The position numbers and the translations under genes were made by a program. Under the pieces are notes generated by a model. It was not told where the DNA came from. It did not search any database and saw only the letters and a list, made by a program, of their open reading frames with translations. A stretch of DNA of 21,419 nt from an uncultured Zetaproteobacteria bacterium (GTDB taxonomy: Bacteria; Pseudomonadota; Zetaproteobacteria; Mariprofundales; Mariprofundaceae), in the NCBI GenBank assembly GCA_913056285.1, contig CAJXNE010000012.1:1-21419 (forward strand), written 5' to 3'. Below, in pieces: positions 1-6,426 of this stretch; position 1 is the stretch's first letter; the number at the start of each line of letters is the position of its first letter.

Positions 1-1
1 A

Positions 2-238
2 GGCATTGTATCGATTGATCAAAGTAACCGGCATATGTGGAAAACATCCCGCATTGGCCGTATCAATCGCCAGCGCCAGTTTGATATTGTCTGGTCCGGC
101 GAACATACCCATAAACCATTCCCCTACCCGGTCTTTGTAGAAAAAAAGAAGGCACGCCAACTACTGGACAGTCTTTATGAGCAATGGGGCAATCAATGGG
201 CCCGACCGGATGCGCAGTCGGCAGTCGCGCAGCCATGA
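2..238 (+). CDS. C-terminal fragment of an unidentified protein
   Basis: The frame is open from base 2 and ends at the TGA at 236-238, so this is the last 78 residues of a gene that begins before the window. The fragment is basic and aromatic-rich (for example RINRQRQFDIVW, then KPFPYPVFVEKKKAR) and shows no membrane segment. I do not recognise the family. The stop codon overlaps the ATG of the next gene in an ATGA arrangement, which suggests one operon with translational coupling to the hybrid histidine kinase. Proteins encoded just before Cache-type kinases are often periplasmic binding proteins that feed the sensor, but nothing in this fragment proves that. It is coding because the frame is open throughout and abuts the next start exactly. 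Confidence 0.6.
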   Translation, partial: GIVSIDQSNRHMWKTSRIGRINRQRQFDIVWSGEHTHKPFPYPVFVEKKKARQLLDSLYEQWGNQWARPDAQSAVAQP

Positions 239-2973
239 ATCCGGTCGCCGGGCGCTCCCTTCGCAGTGAGGTGCTGCTATTATGCACGATCTCCGTGCTC
301 GTTGTCGCAGGCATGGCTGGCGGCATTGCCTACCAATTACTCAAGCAGCAACAACAGCAGCAAACCTTGCTCGCCCTGCACGATCTGGCCGATGAACGCG
401 CTGCGGCAATCGAAGCCTATATGGATGATAAAATGCGCCAGTTGAGTGAGTCGAGTCAGTCGAGTGAAATTGACAGGGCTATGCTGAAACTGGGTCAAGC
501 CTATCCAGAAGGTATTCAGTCAGCTGTCTATCAGGCGATGGCTGACGATTTCAGGCCGATGTTCGAGTCCATACTTGAACATGAAGATTTTTACGATGCA
601 TTTCTGATTAACCTCACCGGCGACATTATTTTTACCGTCAAACATGAATCTGATTTTGCCACCAACCTGGCCACAGGCCCGTACCGCAAAACCGGACTGG
701 CGCATGTCTGGCGCGATGCCGCCACGCTGCTTTCACCGGATAGGTCCCGGTTTGCATATTATCAACCCTCGCAAGAAGCGGGCCTGTTTATAGCTGCACC
801 GATTATTTATGGCGGCCAATTGCTTGGCGTGCTGGCCGTTCAGTTGGATACCGAGGCATTTTATCGGGTCGCAGGCGATCTGGGCGGGCTGGGCGATACC
901 GGTGAAATGATCCTTGGCGTTAATCATGGTGAAGACGTGCTGATCACTGCACCCACCAGGCATCAACCTGATGCCGCTTTCAAGTTGAAAATCCCACGCA
1001 ACAGTGCGCTGGCGCAGCCCATCAGGGAAGCCACCCGTGGCCAGACAGGTCAAGGTATGTTTGATGATTTGCGCGGCGTCCCGGTACTGGCTGCGTGGGA
1101 ATACCTGCCCAGCTTAAGCTGGGGGTTGGTGGCAAAAATCGACCGATCCGAGGCTCTGGCCGGGCTGGATACGATTTCCGCCAAATTGCTGGCATCCATT
1201 GCGGCGGTCTTGTTGCTGGCACTCTTCATTGTGGCATGGCGCGCCAGACAAATTATTCGCCCCCTGACCCGCCTCACCAGGGTGACCGCCAATATCGCCA
1301 GCGGCAATCGATTCGATATCGATGCGCCGGTGGATGCGCCGGTTACAGAAATCAATCAGTTATCAGTTGCCTTGAATCGGATGTCAGCAGAAATCCTCGG
1401 TTATCAGGATGAGCTGGAAAACAAGGTCAAATCACGCACAGCCGAGTTGAGTCGGTTGCAAACTGCCATTGAGCAAAGCCATGATATCGTCATGATCACT
1501 GATCGTGATGCGATCATCGAGTATGTCAATCCGGCCTTTGAGAAAATATCCGGTTATACAGCGAAGGAAGCGATTGGCAACAGCGCCAATCTGGTAAAAA
1601 GCGGCAAAATGAAGCTGTCATTCTATGAAACGATGTGGGATACCATTCTGGCTGGCAAAACATGGCAGGCCGATTTCACCAACCGCAACAGGGCTGGCGA
1701 TTTGTATGAAGTTGAGCAAGCGATTTCGCCGATTAAAAATGAGGAGGGGAATGTTACCGGCTTCGTCTCTGTTCAACGCGACATCACCGAAGAAAAGCAT
1801 CAACAGGAACGGCTCGAGCATACCCAACGATTGGAGTCGCTCGGCGTTCTGGCCGGTGGCATCGCACATGATTTCAATAACCTGCTCACAGCTATCCTCG
1901 GCAATGCCGGACTGGCGCGCCGACGCGTTGGCGATGCCTCACCCATCGCCGAAAACCTGCACCATATCGAAGAAGCCAGCGAACGCGCTGCCGATTTATG
2001 CAGGCAAATGCTGGCCTATTCCGGCAAGGGAAAATTTGTTGTGCTACCGATCAACCTCAGTGATCTGGTCGGTGAAATCATCAAGCTATTGCATATTTCA
2101 ATCAGCAAGAATGTCAGCCTGCGCACCGATCTGGATGTTTCCCTGCCACCGATTGAAGCTGATAAGGCACAGATGCAGCAGGTGATTATGAATCTGGTCA
2201 TCAATGCATCCGAAGCCATTGATCAGGACGATGGTAACATCGTCATCCATACCGGCATCATGGATGCCGATATATCCTACCTGAAAACCACGCATATTGA
2301 TGATCCGCTGCCAGCCGGTCGCTATGTATTTCTGGAAATTTCCGATGATGGCTGCGGCATGGATAAAACAACCCGTAAAAAATTGTTCGACCCTTTCTTT
2401 ACCACAAAGTTTACCGGTCGTGGACTGGGCATGAGCGCCATCCTTGGCATCGTACGCGGCCATCATGGCGCCATTAAAGTCTATTCCGAGCCGGGCAAAG
2501 GCACCACATTCAAGCTATTGTTTCCGATAGCCTCAGAAACTGCACAGCCGGATAACACCCTCAGCCATACCGTATCTCAACAGCCATGGATGGGACATGG
2601 CCTGATTCTGGTTGTTGATGATGAAGAGGGTTTAAGGCAAACAGCTCGACTGATGCTCGAAGATATCGGCTTTGAAGTGTGCACGGCCAGCGATGGTATC
2701 GAGGCTGTTGAGGTCTTTGAGCGTTTACATAATAAAATTCAGGCTGTCCTGCTGGATATGACCATGCCCAGAATGGATGGCAAAACTGCTTTTCGGGAAA
2801 TGCGCCGCATTGATGCCAATGCCAAAGTGATTCTATCCAGCGGTTATAATGAGCAGGAAGCCACCAGCCACTTTGCCGGCAAAGGCCTGGCTGGATTCAT
2901 TCAGAAACCCTACCACCTTACGACGCTCCGCCAGAAATTTCAGGAAATCTTTTCAACCTTCAGGCGTTCATGA
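235..2973 (+). CDS. Membrane hybrid histidine kinase (Cache-like/HAMP/PAS/HisKA/HATPase/receiver)
   Basis: This 912-residue sensor kinase should autophosphorylate on a histidine and pass phosphate to its own receiver. Residues 12-34 are a first membrane helix. Residues about 44-315 form a periplasmic Cache-like sensor ending in WGLVAKID. A second helix lies at about 318-337 and a HAMP linker at about 338-390. A PAS domain spans about 409-519. The HisKA box GGIAHDFNNLL carries His545. The ATPase has the N box at Asn657, DDGCGMD at 704-710 and GRGLGMSAILG. The C-terminal receiver has Asp795/Asp796, phospho-acceptor Asp841 (LLDMTMPRMDG) and Lys891. The start at 235 is preferred over an in-frame ATG at 184 because it makes an ATGA overlap with the preceding gene and leaves a short N-region before the first helix. 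No output domain follows the receiver, so phosphate probably moves to another protein. The signal sensed is unknown. Confidence 0.93.
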   Translation: MNPVAGRSLRSEVLLLCTISVLVVAGMAGGIAYQLLKQQQQQQTLLALHDLADERAAAIEAYMDDKMRQLSESSQSSEIDRAMLKLGQAYPEGIQSAVYQAMADDFRPMFESILEHEDFYDAFLINLTGDIIFTVKHESDFATNLATGPYRKTGLAHVWRDAATLLSPDRSRFAYYQPSQEAGLFIAAPIIYGGQLLGVLAVQLDTEAFYRVAGDLGGLGDTGEMILGVNHGEDVLITAPTRHQPDAAFKLKIPRNSALAQPIREATRGQTGQGMFDDLRGVPVLAAWEYLPSLSWGLVAKIDRSEALAGLDTISAKLLASIAAVLLLALFIVAWRARQIIRPLTRLTRVTANIASGNRFDIDAPVDAPVTEINQLSVALNRMSAEILGYQDELENKVKSRTAELSRLQTAIEQSHDIVMITDRDAIIEYVNPAFEKISGYTAKEAIGNSANLVKSGKMKLSFYETMWDTILAGKTWQADFTNRNRAGDLYEVEQAISPIKNEEGNVTGFVSVQRDITEEKHQQERLEHTQRLESLGVLAGGIAHDFNNLLTAILGNAGLARRRVGDASPIAENLHHIEEASERAADLCRQMLAYSGKGKFVVLPINLSDLVGEIIKLLHISISKNVSLRTDLDVSLPPIEADKAQMQQVIMNLVINASEAIDQDDGNIVIHTGIMDADISYLKTTHIDDPLPAGRYVFLEISDDGCGMDKTTRKKLFDPFFTTKFTGRGLGMSAILGIVRGHHGAIKVYSEPGKGTTFKLLFPIASETAQPDNTLSHTVSQQPWMGHGLILVVDDEEGLRQTARLMLEDIGFEVCTASDGIEAVEVFERLHNKIQAVLLDMTMPRMDGKTAFREMRRIDANAKVILSSGYNEQEATSHFAGKGLAGFIQKPYHLTTLRQKFQEIFSTFRRS

Positions 2974-3757
2974 GAAAAACCATTTCCTGTTCAGAAAAAC
3001 CGGCCTGCTCACGCGCCACCATATTATATGGCCCCATTAACCCCTTGGGATAATATTCAGCCAGCAGTTCGGTGAACGTCACAACGGGATCCACCCCTTT
3101 CTCTTTGCAGCAATAGCGAAACCAATGGTTACCGATTTTCACATGGCCAATTTCATCGCGCAAAATAATATCGAGAATACTGACCGCATTATCATCACCG
3201 GCCTGCGCCAGTTTCTGCTGAATGCCGGGCGTCACATCAAGCCCCCGCGCTTCGAGTACGCGCGGCACCAGCGCCATACGCGTCAATACATCATGGGCTG
3301 TTTTTTCACACATTTCCCATAAACCGCCATGTGCATCATAATCGCCGTATTCACCACCAAGATGACGCAAATGGGCGCGAATCAATTCAAAGTGATAGGA
3401 CTCTTCCAGTGCGACCTGAAGCCAGTCGCTATAGTAGGATTCCGGCATATCCGGAAAACGCTGCACTGCATCGAGCGCCAGATTGATGGCATTAAATTCA
3501 ATATGGGCTATTGCATGCATCATAATAGCGCGTCCCTCGATTGTGCCAAAGCCGCGCCGGGGCATTTTATTGGCACGGCTCAAGTGCGGTCGCTCCGGCC
3601 TGCCCGGCACATCCACTGCTGGCATGATTGCCCTAGCATCCAGCTGAAGTTCCCGACTACCCCATTGCCGGACCAGCGTGCGAACAGCGGATATTTTGTC
3701 GTCCACATGCCGCATCAACAGGCATTCGGCTGCGGTCTTGCGCATTTCACTGTTCAC
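2960..3757 (-). CDS. DUF455 family ferritin-like protein
   Basis: This 265-residue protein matches the DUF455 family, a ferritin-like four-helix fold. The likely metal ligands are visible as three motifs: HIEFNAINLALD (Glu87), ALEESYHFELIRAHL (Glu118/119, His122, Glu124) and DEIGHVKIGNHW (Glu202, His205). A di-iron or di-manganese site in a cytoplasmic, probably redox-active protein is expected from the fold, but no substrate is known for the family. The GTG start at 3757 is chosen because an AAGGGAG ribosome site sits 8 nt upstream; an in-frame ATG at 3808 would run into the divergent hflD gene. The 3' end overlaps the hybrid kinase by 14 bp tail to tail. Its start lies only 35 bp from the hflD start, so the two promoters must overlap or lie inside coding sequence. 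Confidence 0.88.
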   Translation of the reverse strand: MNSEMRKTAAECLLMRHVDDKISAVRTLVRQWGSRELQLDARAIMPAVDVPGRPERPHLSRANKMPRRGFGTIEGRAIMMHAIAHIEFNAINLALDAVQRFPDMPESYYSDWLQVALEESYHFELIRAHLRHLGGEYGDYDAHGGLWEMCEKTAHDVLTRMALVPRVLEARGLDVTPGIQQKLAQAGDDNAVSILDIILRDEIGHVKIGNHWFRYCCKEKGVDPVVTFTELLAEYYPKGLMGPYNMVAREQAGFSEQEMVFLMNA

Positions 3758-3765
3758 TTGAGCAT

Positions 3766-3772
3766 CTCCCTT
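3766..3772 (-). promoter_or_regulatory. Ribosome binding site of the DUF455 gene
   Basis: Read on the minus strand this is AAGGGAG, 8 nt before the GTG at 3757. It decides the start: the upstream in-frame ATGs (3808 and the one beginning at 3775) have no comparable site. Confidence 0.7.
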
Positions 3773-3792
3773 CATACATCCAGCATTGGCGC

Positions 3793-4434
3793 ATGTCTTC
3801 TCATACATCCGATTTAAACCAGCGCGCCGCAGCGCTTGCCGCCCTGACGCAGGCAGTCTATCTGGTTGACCGTATCGCCCGCAAAGGAATCGTCGATGCT
3901 GAAGATTGCAAGGTGCTTATGGACAGCCTTTTTTGCGAGGCCCGCCACGAACATGCGGTATCCGAAATATACGGTGGTGCAGCAGCGCTTCATACCGGTC
4001 TGCGCATTTGCACCCGGCTGTTACAAGGCAGCGATTTACAGCAGGCAAAATCGCTGATGGTGTATAGCGGCGGCCTGATGACACTGGAGCGACGCCTTGC
4101 CAGGGATAGCGCCACGCGTCAAAAGCTGGCTGACGGCATGCATCGCATAACTGCCCAACGCCAATACTTTGGTGATGCCATGCACAAAAATATCGTTGCC
4201 GCCATTGCTGATTTGTATGGCGAAACGATCAGTCATATGAAACCGCGCATTATCGTTCGCGGCAAATCGGAATACCTGAGCCAGAGCGCCAACACCCAAC
4301 GCGTGCGTGCACTGCTAATGGCCGGACTGCGTGCAGCACATTTATGGCATCAATATGGCGGCGGTCATATTAGCCTGCTGCTCAGGCGCAAAGCGACCAT
4401 GCGCGAACTGGAAGCATTACGTCATCAAGCCTGA
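3793..4434 (+). CDS. hflD: High frequency lysogenization protein HflD homologue (DUF489)
   Basis: This 213-residue protein aligns by eye along its length with HflD. The C-terminal signature RALLMAGLRAAHLWHQYGGG (residues about 172-191) corresponds closely to the E. coli motif, and the blocks SLMVLERKL and ISPLGPRI of E. coli match SGGLMTLERRLAR and ISHMKPRI here. In E. coli, HflD is a peripheral inner-membrane protein that binds phage lambda CII and exposes it to FtsH; its normal cellular job outside phage infection is not settled. No membrane helix or signal peptide is seen. In enterobacteria the gene lies between mnmA and purB; here it stands alone, divergent from DUF455. No clear Shine-Dalgarno precedes the ATG at 3793, so the exact start is less sure than the gene. 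Confidence 0.9.
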   Translation: MSSHTSDLNQRAAALAALTQAVYLVDRIARKGIVDAEDCKVLMDSLFCEARHEHAVSEIYGGAAALHTGLRICTRLLQGSDLQQAKSLMVYSGGLMTLERRLARDSATRQKLADGMHRITAQRQYFGDAMHKNIVAAIADLYGETISHMKPRIIVRGKSEYLSQSANTQRVRALLMAGLRAAHLWHQYGGGHISLLLRRKATMRELEALRHQA

Positions 4435-4572
4435 ATGGCGCAGGTCGAATGATGCGGGTTAAATGATGTGAATTGTGGTGCTATAGATTGATTCACATTC
4501 ACAACGAAGGCTGGAATGGCAAACAACCGAAGGGTTGAATTGCGTACGCGCTGATCCACCAGCCACCAACTT

Positions 4573-4600
4573 TTTACATTATAAAAATGTTTGCTATAGT
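4573..4600 (+). promoter_or_regulatory. Sigma70-type promoter of the small exported protein/OmpA lipoprotein unit
   Basis: TTTACA at 4573-4578 and TATAGT at 4595-4600 are separated by 16 bp. They lie 27 nt before the ATG at 4628, leaving a short leader that holds the strong ribosome site. Confidence 0.65.
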
Positions 4601-4614
4601 GGAGACATTAAATC

Positions 4615-4623
4615 AGGAGGAGG
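4615..4623 (+). promoter_or_regulatory. Strong ribosome binding site
   Basis: AGGAGGAGG lies 4 nt before the ATG at 4628 (7 nt from its first AGGAGG). It is the richest Shine-Dalgarno in the window and predicts high translation of the small exported protein. Confidence 0.8.
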
Positions 4624-4627
4624 AACT

Positions 4628-4870
4628 ATGAGAATTGTATTATTACTATCTGCATTGTTTGCTTTTGCGATGTCGGCCAACGCCGGCGTTGTAGATCGCG
4701 CCGCAGCACTGCAAGCCCAGCTCAAAGGCAATAATAGCTACCATGCACACCTGGCACGGGAACTGGCCGATGTGGCAGAGACCGAATTAGACCAGCATGA
4801 CATTAACGTTGCCCGCTCATTTATGAAGATGGCAGAAGATCAAGCCGCCAAAGCCGGAGGTGCCAAATGA
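4628..4870 (+). CDS. Small exported alanine-rich protein, function unknown
   Basis: This 80-residue protein starts with a clear signal peptide (MRIVLLLSALFAFAMSANA), with probable cleavage after residue 19. That leaves a helical mature peptide of about 61 residues rich in Ala, Glu, Asp and Lys, with no cysteine. The pattern LARELADVAETELDQ, then a stretch of SFMKMAEDQAAKA, suggests two amphipathic helices. I do not recognise a named family, though it resembles the helical N-terminal part of the lipoprotein encoded next. The start is set by the AGGAGGAGG site and a promoter directly upstream. Its stop overlaps the next start (ATGA at 4867-4870), so the two are translationally coupled and probably act together in the periplasm. 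Confidence 0.82.
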   Translation: MRIVLLLSALFAFAMSANAGVVDRAAALQAQLKGNNSYHAHLARELADVAETELDQHDINVARSFMKMAEDQAAKAGGAK

Positions 4871-5502
4871 TGCATCGTATTATGATTGGCCTCGCAGCAC
4901 TATCCATGTCTGCCTGCGCCCTGACCACGCCGGACACCAGTATTAGTGAACTGGATAATGCCCGCGCCGCCATTGCCGCTGCCAAGGCAGCCGGCGCTGA
5001 ACAATGCGCCCCCAAACTGCAGGCTCAGGCCGTTGCCAACCTGTATTGGGCCGCTCATGAATTCAGCGAAGGCGATTATCACCCGGATGAAAATGCCGAA
5101 TTGGCTGCAACAGCAGAATCCAAAGCCAAACAGGCCCGTGCTAAAGCCGCAAAAGGCTGCAAGCCTGAAATCATCAAACTTAATGGTATTCGCTTCCATA
5201 ATGACAAAGCCGACATTACACCGACTGCAGCAGCCATTCTTGATAAAGCCGTTGCTACACTGAAACGTCGCGCCAGCATCAAGGTGGAAGTTGCAGCACA
5301 TACCGATAGCAGAGCTTCGGATGCTTATAATCTGGCCCTGTCCAACCGTCGTGCAGCCAGTGTGATGGCCTATCTGCAGTCGCATGGAATTAGTGCAGCC
5401 CGCCTAAGCGCCAAGGGTTATGGCGAGTCGCAACCTATCGCCAGCAATGCTACTAAAGCGGGCAGAGCCCAGAACCGCCGAGTAGAACTGCGCGTTCAAT
5501 AA
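4867..5502 (+). CDS. OmpA/Pal-family peptidoglycan-binding lipoprotein with DUF4398-like N-terminal domain
   Basis: This 211-residue protein has a lipoprotein signal peptide with Cys17 (LSMSAC) as the expected lipidation site. Residues about 27-96 are a helical, Ala-rich domain resembling DUF4398, found in outer-membrane lipoproteins. Residues about 104-211 are an OmpA C-terminal domain with HTDSRASDAYNLALSNRRA, containing the peptidoglycan-contacting Asp147 and Arg162, then GYGESQPIASN and NRRVEL. It should sit in the outer membrane and bind peptidoglycan from the periplasm. Two further cysteines, Cys47 and Cys98, bracket the helical domain and could form a disulfide. There is no sign of the tol genes that accompany true Pal, so calling it pal is not justified. 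It is coupled to the preceding small exported protein and followed by a strong terminator. Confidence 0.9.
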   Translation: MMHRIMIGLAALSMSACALTTPDTSISELDNARAAIAAAKAAGAEQCAPKLQAQAVANLYWAAHEFSEGDYHPDENAELAATAESKAKQARAKAAKGCKPEIIKLNGIRFHNDKADITPTAAAILDKAVATLKRRASIKVEVAAHTDSRASDAYNLALSNRRAASVMAYLQSHGISAARLSAKGYGESQPIASNATKAGRAQNRRVELRVQ

Positions 5503-5540
5503 TGATGACTTTGTAAAAAGCCACCATTGTGTGTATCTTG

Positions 5541-5573
5541 AAAACGGGCTGCTTCGGCAGCCCGTTTTTTTTA
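5541..5573 (+). terminator. Rho-independent terminator after the OmpA-family lipoprotein
   Basis: The stem AACGGGCTGC pairs perfectly with GCAGCCCGTT around a TTCG tetraloop (5553-5556), followed by a run of Ts to 5573. It closes the two-gene unit. Confidence 0.93.
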
Positions 5574-5625
5574 TTGCGGCGCAATCATCATGGCAATTCA
5601 TGTATCGATAATTCAGAAATAGAAT

Positions 5626-5654
5626 TTGACGGACAACTGAAATCGCATTATGTT
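5626..5654 (+). promoter_or_regulatory. tRNA-Gln promoter
   Basis: TTGACG at 5626-5631 and TATGTT at 5649-5654 have a 17-bp spacer. A GC-rich discriminator (GCGCGCC) follows, as is usual for stringently controlled stable-RNA promoters. The predicted transcription start, near 5661, is about 8 nt before the mature tRNA. Confidence 0.7.
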
Positions 5655-5668
5655 GCGCGCCTCTGAAA

Positions 5669-5742
5669 TGGGGGATCGTCTAATGGTAGGACAGCGGTCT
5701 CTGACACCGTCAATCGTGGTTCGAATCCACGTCCCCCAGCCA
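5669..5742 (+). tRNA. tRNA-Gln (anticodon CTG)
   Basis: The 74-nt sequence folds as a full cloverleaf. The acceptor stem TGGGGGA (5669-5675) pairs with TCCCCCA (5732-5738), followed by G and an encoded CCA (5740-5742). The anticodon stem GCGGT/ACCGT holds the loop CTCTGAC, so the anticodon CTG at 5701-5703 reads CAG codons. The T arm contains GGTTCGAATCC. The weak U-A first pair of the acceptor stem is a known identity feature of glutamine tRNAs. Confidence 0.97.
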
Positions 5743-5784
5743 GACATACAAAAGGGTCCCGAACGGGACCCTTTTGTATGTCTG
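5741..5784 (+). terminator. Perfect 20-bp inverted repeat at the tRNA 3' end, terminator-like
   Basis: Arms 5741-5760 and 5765-5784 are exact reverse complements around the 4-nt loop GAAC. The first two bases of the left arm are the CA of the tRNA CCA end. The AAAAGGGTCCC/GGGACCCTTTT core has an A tract before and a T tract after the GC-rich part, so it could terminate on both strands. There is no further T run beyond the palindrome. Confidence 0.75.
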
Positions 5785-5818
5785 CTGAGGAGCTAAAGAC
5801 AAGTCCATCCGGTTCGAC

Positions 5819-5903
5819 AAAATCGCAGAAACGATTTTGAACGTCGCTTTAGCGACGGCCCGCAGGGCGAAGGGCATGGATGCCCGAAGTAATCCACGTC
5901 CCC
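5819..5903 (+). repeat. Composite hairpin element ending in a partial copy of the tRNA-Gln 3' part
   Basis: Four short perfect hairpins follow one another: AAAATCG/CGATTTT (5819-5838), CGTCGC/GCGACG (5842-5857), GCCC/GGGC (5858-5868) and GGGCAT/ATGCCC (5872-5885). Directly after them, 5891-5903 repeats 13 bases of the tRNA T arm/acceptor region (5724-5736) exactly. The arrangement resembles dispersed REP-like or tRNA-associated repeats. No integrase or phage gene is nearby. Confidence 0.55.
5891..5903 (+). repeat. 13-bp direct repeat of the tRNA-Gln 3' region
   Basis: AATCCACGTCCCC is identical to 5724-5736 inside the tRNA. Such copies can mark an old attachment site or come from duplication of the tRNA end. 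Here the two copies are only 167 bp apart, so any inserted element would have been lost almost entirely. Confidence 0.6.
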
Positions 5904-6174
5904 TCCCGTTCGGTATTTTTTATATTGTGCTGATTTTGTCTGTTGTAATTTATCTAACTGCTCAACGACGGAAGCATGGGCTGAAAAACATCAGAATTAT
6001 TCCTATACCGGAGCAACAGACCTGTTACTAGCATTGCATGGTCGGGAAGGGAAGCGATGATGCCATTGCCACCAGGGCAATCGCATTAAAAGTAAAGGCG
6101 TTGATGGGTTCTTTGAGCTTTCAACTACGCCGGAATAGTTGATTACAAAGTGAATATAGGGTCAGATTGGTTTT

Positions 6175-6206
6175 TTCGTTCATTTCTTTTACAGAAAAGA
6201 AACGAA
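6175..6206. repeat. A/T-rich bulged inverted repeat
   Basis: TTCTTTT (6184-6190) pairs with AAAAGAA (6195-6201) around the loop ACAG. After a 4-nt bulge (6180-6183), TTCGT (6175-6179) pairs with ACGAA (6202-6206). Palindromes of this T-rich/A-rich kind are common in proteobacterial intergenic regions. Confidence 0.55.
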
Positions 6207-6251
6207 CCAAAGAAAGCTGCCCGGCAATCTGCTTCTTCCTGCGTATTTATC

Positions 6252-6293
6252 GTCGAATGGGGCGAAAACTTTTTTCGCTTATTCCCATTCAAC
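6252..6293. repeat. Long bulged hairpin, possible structured RNA
   Basis: GAATGGG (6255-6261) plus GCGAAAA (6262-6268) pair with TTTTCGC (6272-6278) and CCCATTC (6284-6290) around a 3-nt loop CTT, with a 5-nt bulge (6279-6283). That gives 14 paired positions, extendable by two more outside a mismatch. It is not followed by a T run, so it is not itself a classical terminator. Confidence 0.5.
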
Positions 6294-6320
6294 AATGAAT
6301 ACTCCGGCGCATCTTGGGTC

Positions 6321-6347
6321 GGGGGAACAAAATCACCCCCTCTTTTT
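6321..6347 (+). terminator. Weak terminator-like hairpin
   Basis: GGGGG (6321-6325) and CCCCC (6336-6340) enclose a 10-nt loop and are followed by TCTTTTT (6341-6347). The stem is short, so efficiency is uncertain. If real, it would end a transcript covering the hairpins upstream. Confidence 0.4.
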
Positions 6348-6373
6348 GTAAACCTTGTGCTGAGCGTTATCAT
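6346..6373 (+). promoter_or_regulatory. Possible sigma70 promoter of the response regulator
   Basis: TTGTAA (6346-6351) and TATCAT (6368-6373) are spaced by 16 bp, giving a leader of about 45 nt before the ATG at 6427. The -35 box matches the consensus only moderately and overlaps the preceding T run. Confidence 0.45.
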
Positions 6374-6426
6374 GCGATTGCCCTGCCATTGCCACAGTTA
6401 TCAAACCGCATACCCAAGGAAGGGAA

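Larger units (their letters stand above)
5904..6426. other. Non-coding stretch with several hairpins, no convincing gene
   Basis: No reading frame here has a credible start site or recognisable protein. Structure is visible instead: TCAACTA/TAGTTGA (6121-6127 and 6136-6142), a bulged hairpin at 6175-6206, a long bulged hairpin at 6252-6293 and a terminator-like hairpin at 6321-6347. The last part holds the likely promoter of the response regulator. From 5904 to about 6120 I see nothing definite. Confidence 0.6.

Noticed and set aside
3125..3817. Plus-strand open frames of 65 and 162 residues across the DUF455 gene
   Set aside because: They are antisense shadows of DUF455, whose ferritin-like motifs and ribosome site mark the true strand.
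4467..4497. TGTGAAT and ATTCACA arms (4467-4473, 4491-4497) as an operator
   Set aside because: The 7-bp arms are separated by 17 nt, far from the promoter at 4573, and a second copy to support a regulator site was not found.
5669..5903. Integrated phage or genomic island at the tRNA
   Set aside because: The direct repeats are only 167 bp apart and no integrase, excisionase or cargo gene lies between or near them.
5837..6031. 64-residue open frame with one hydrophobic stretch after the tRNA
   Set aside because: It begins inside the hairpin element, runs through the tRNA-like copy, and has no ribosome site; it looks like chance translation of non-coding DNA.
6143..6373. 76-residue open frame on the minus strand
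   Set aside because: It is the mirror reading of the same palindromes and has no recognisable protein features.
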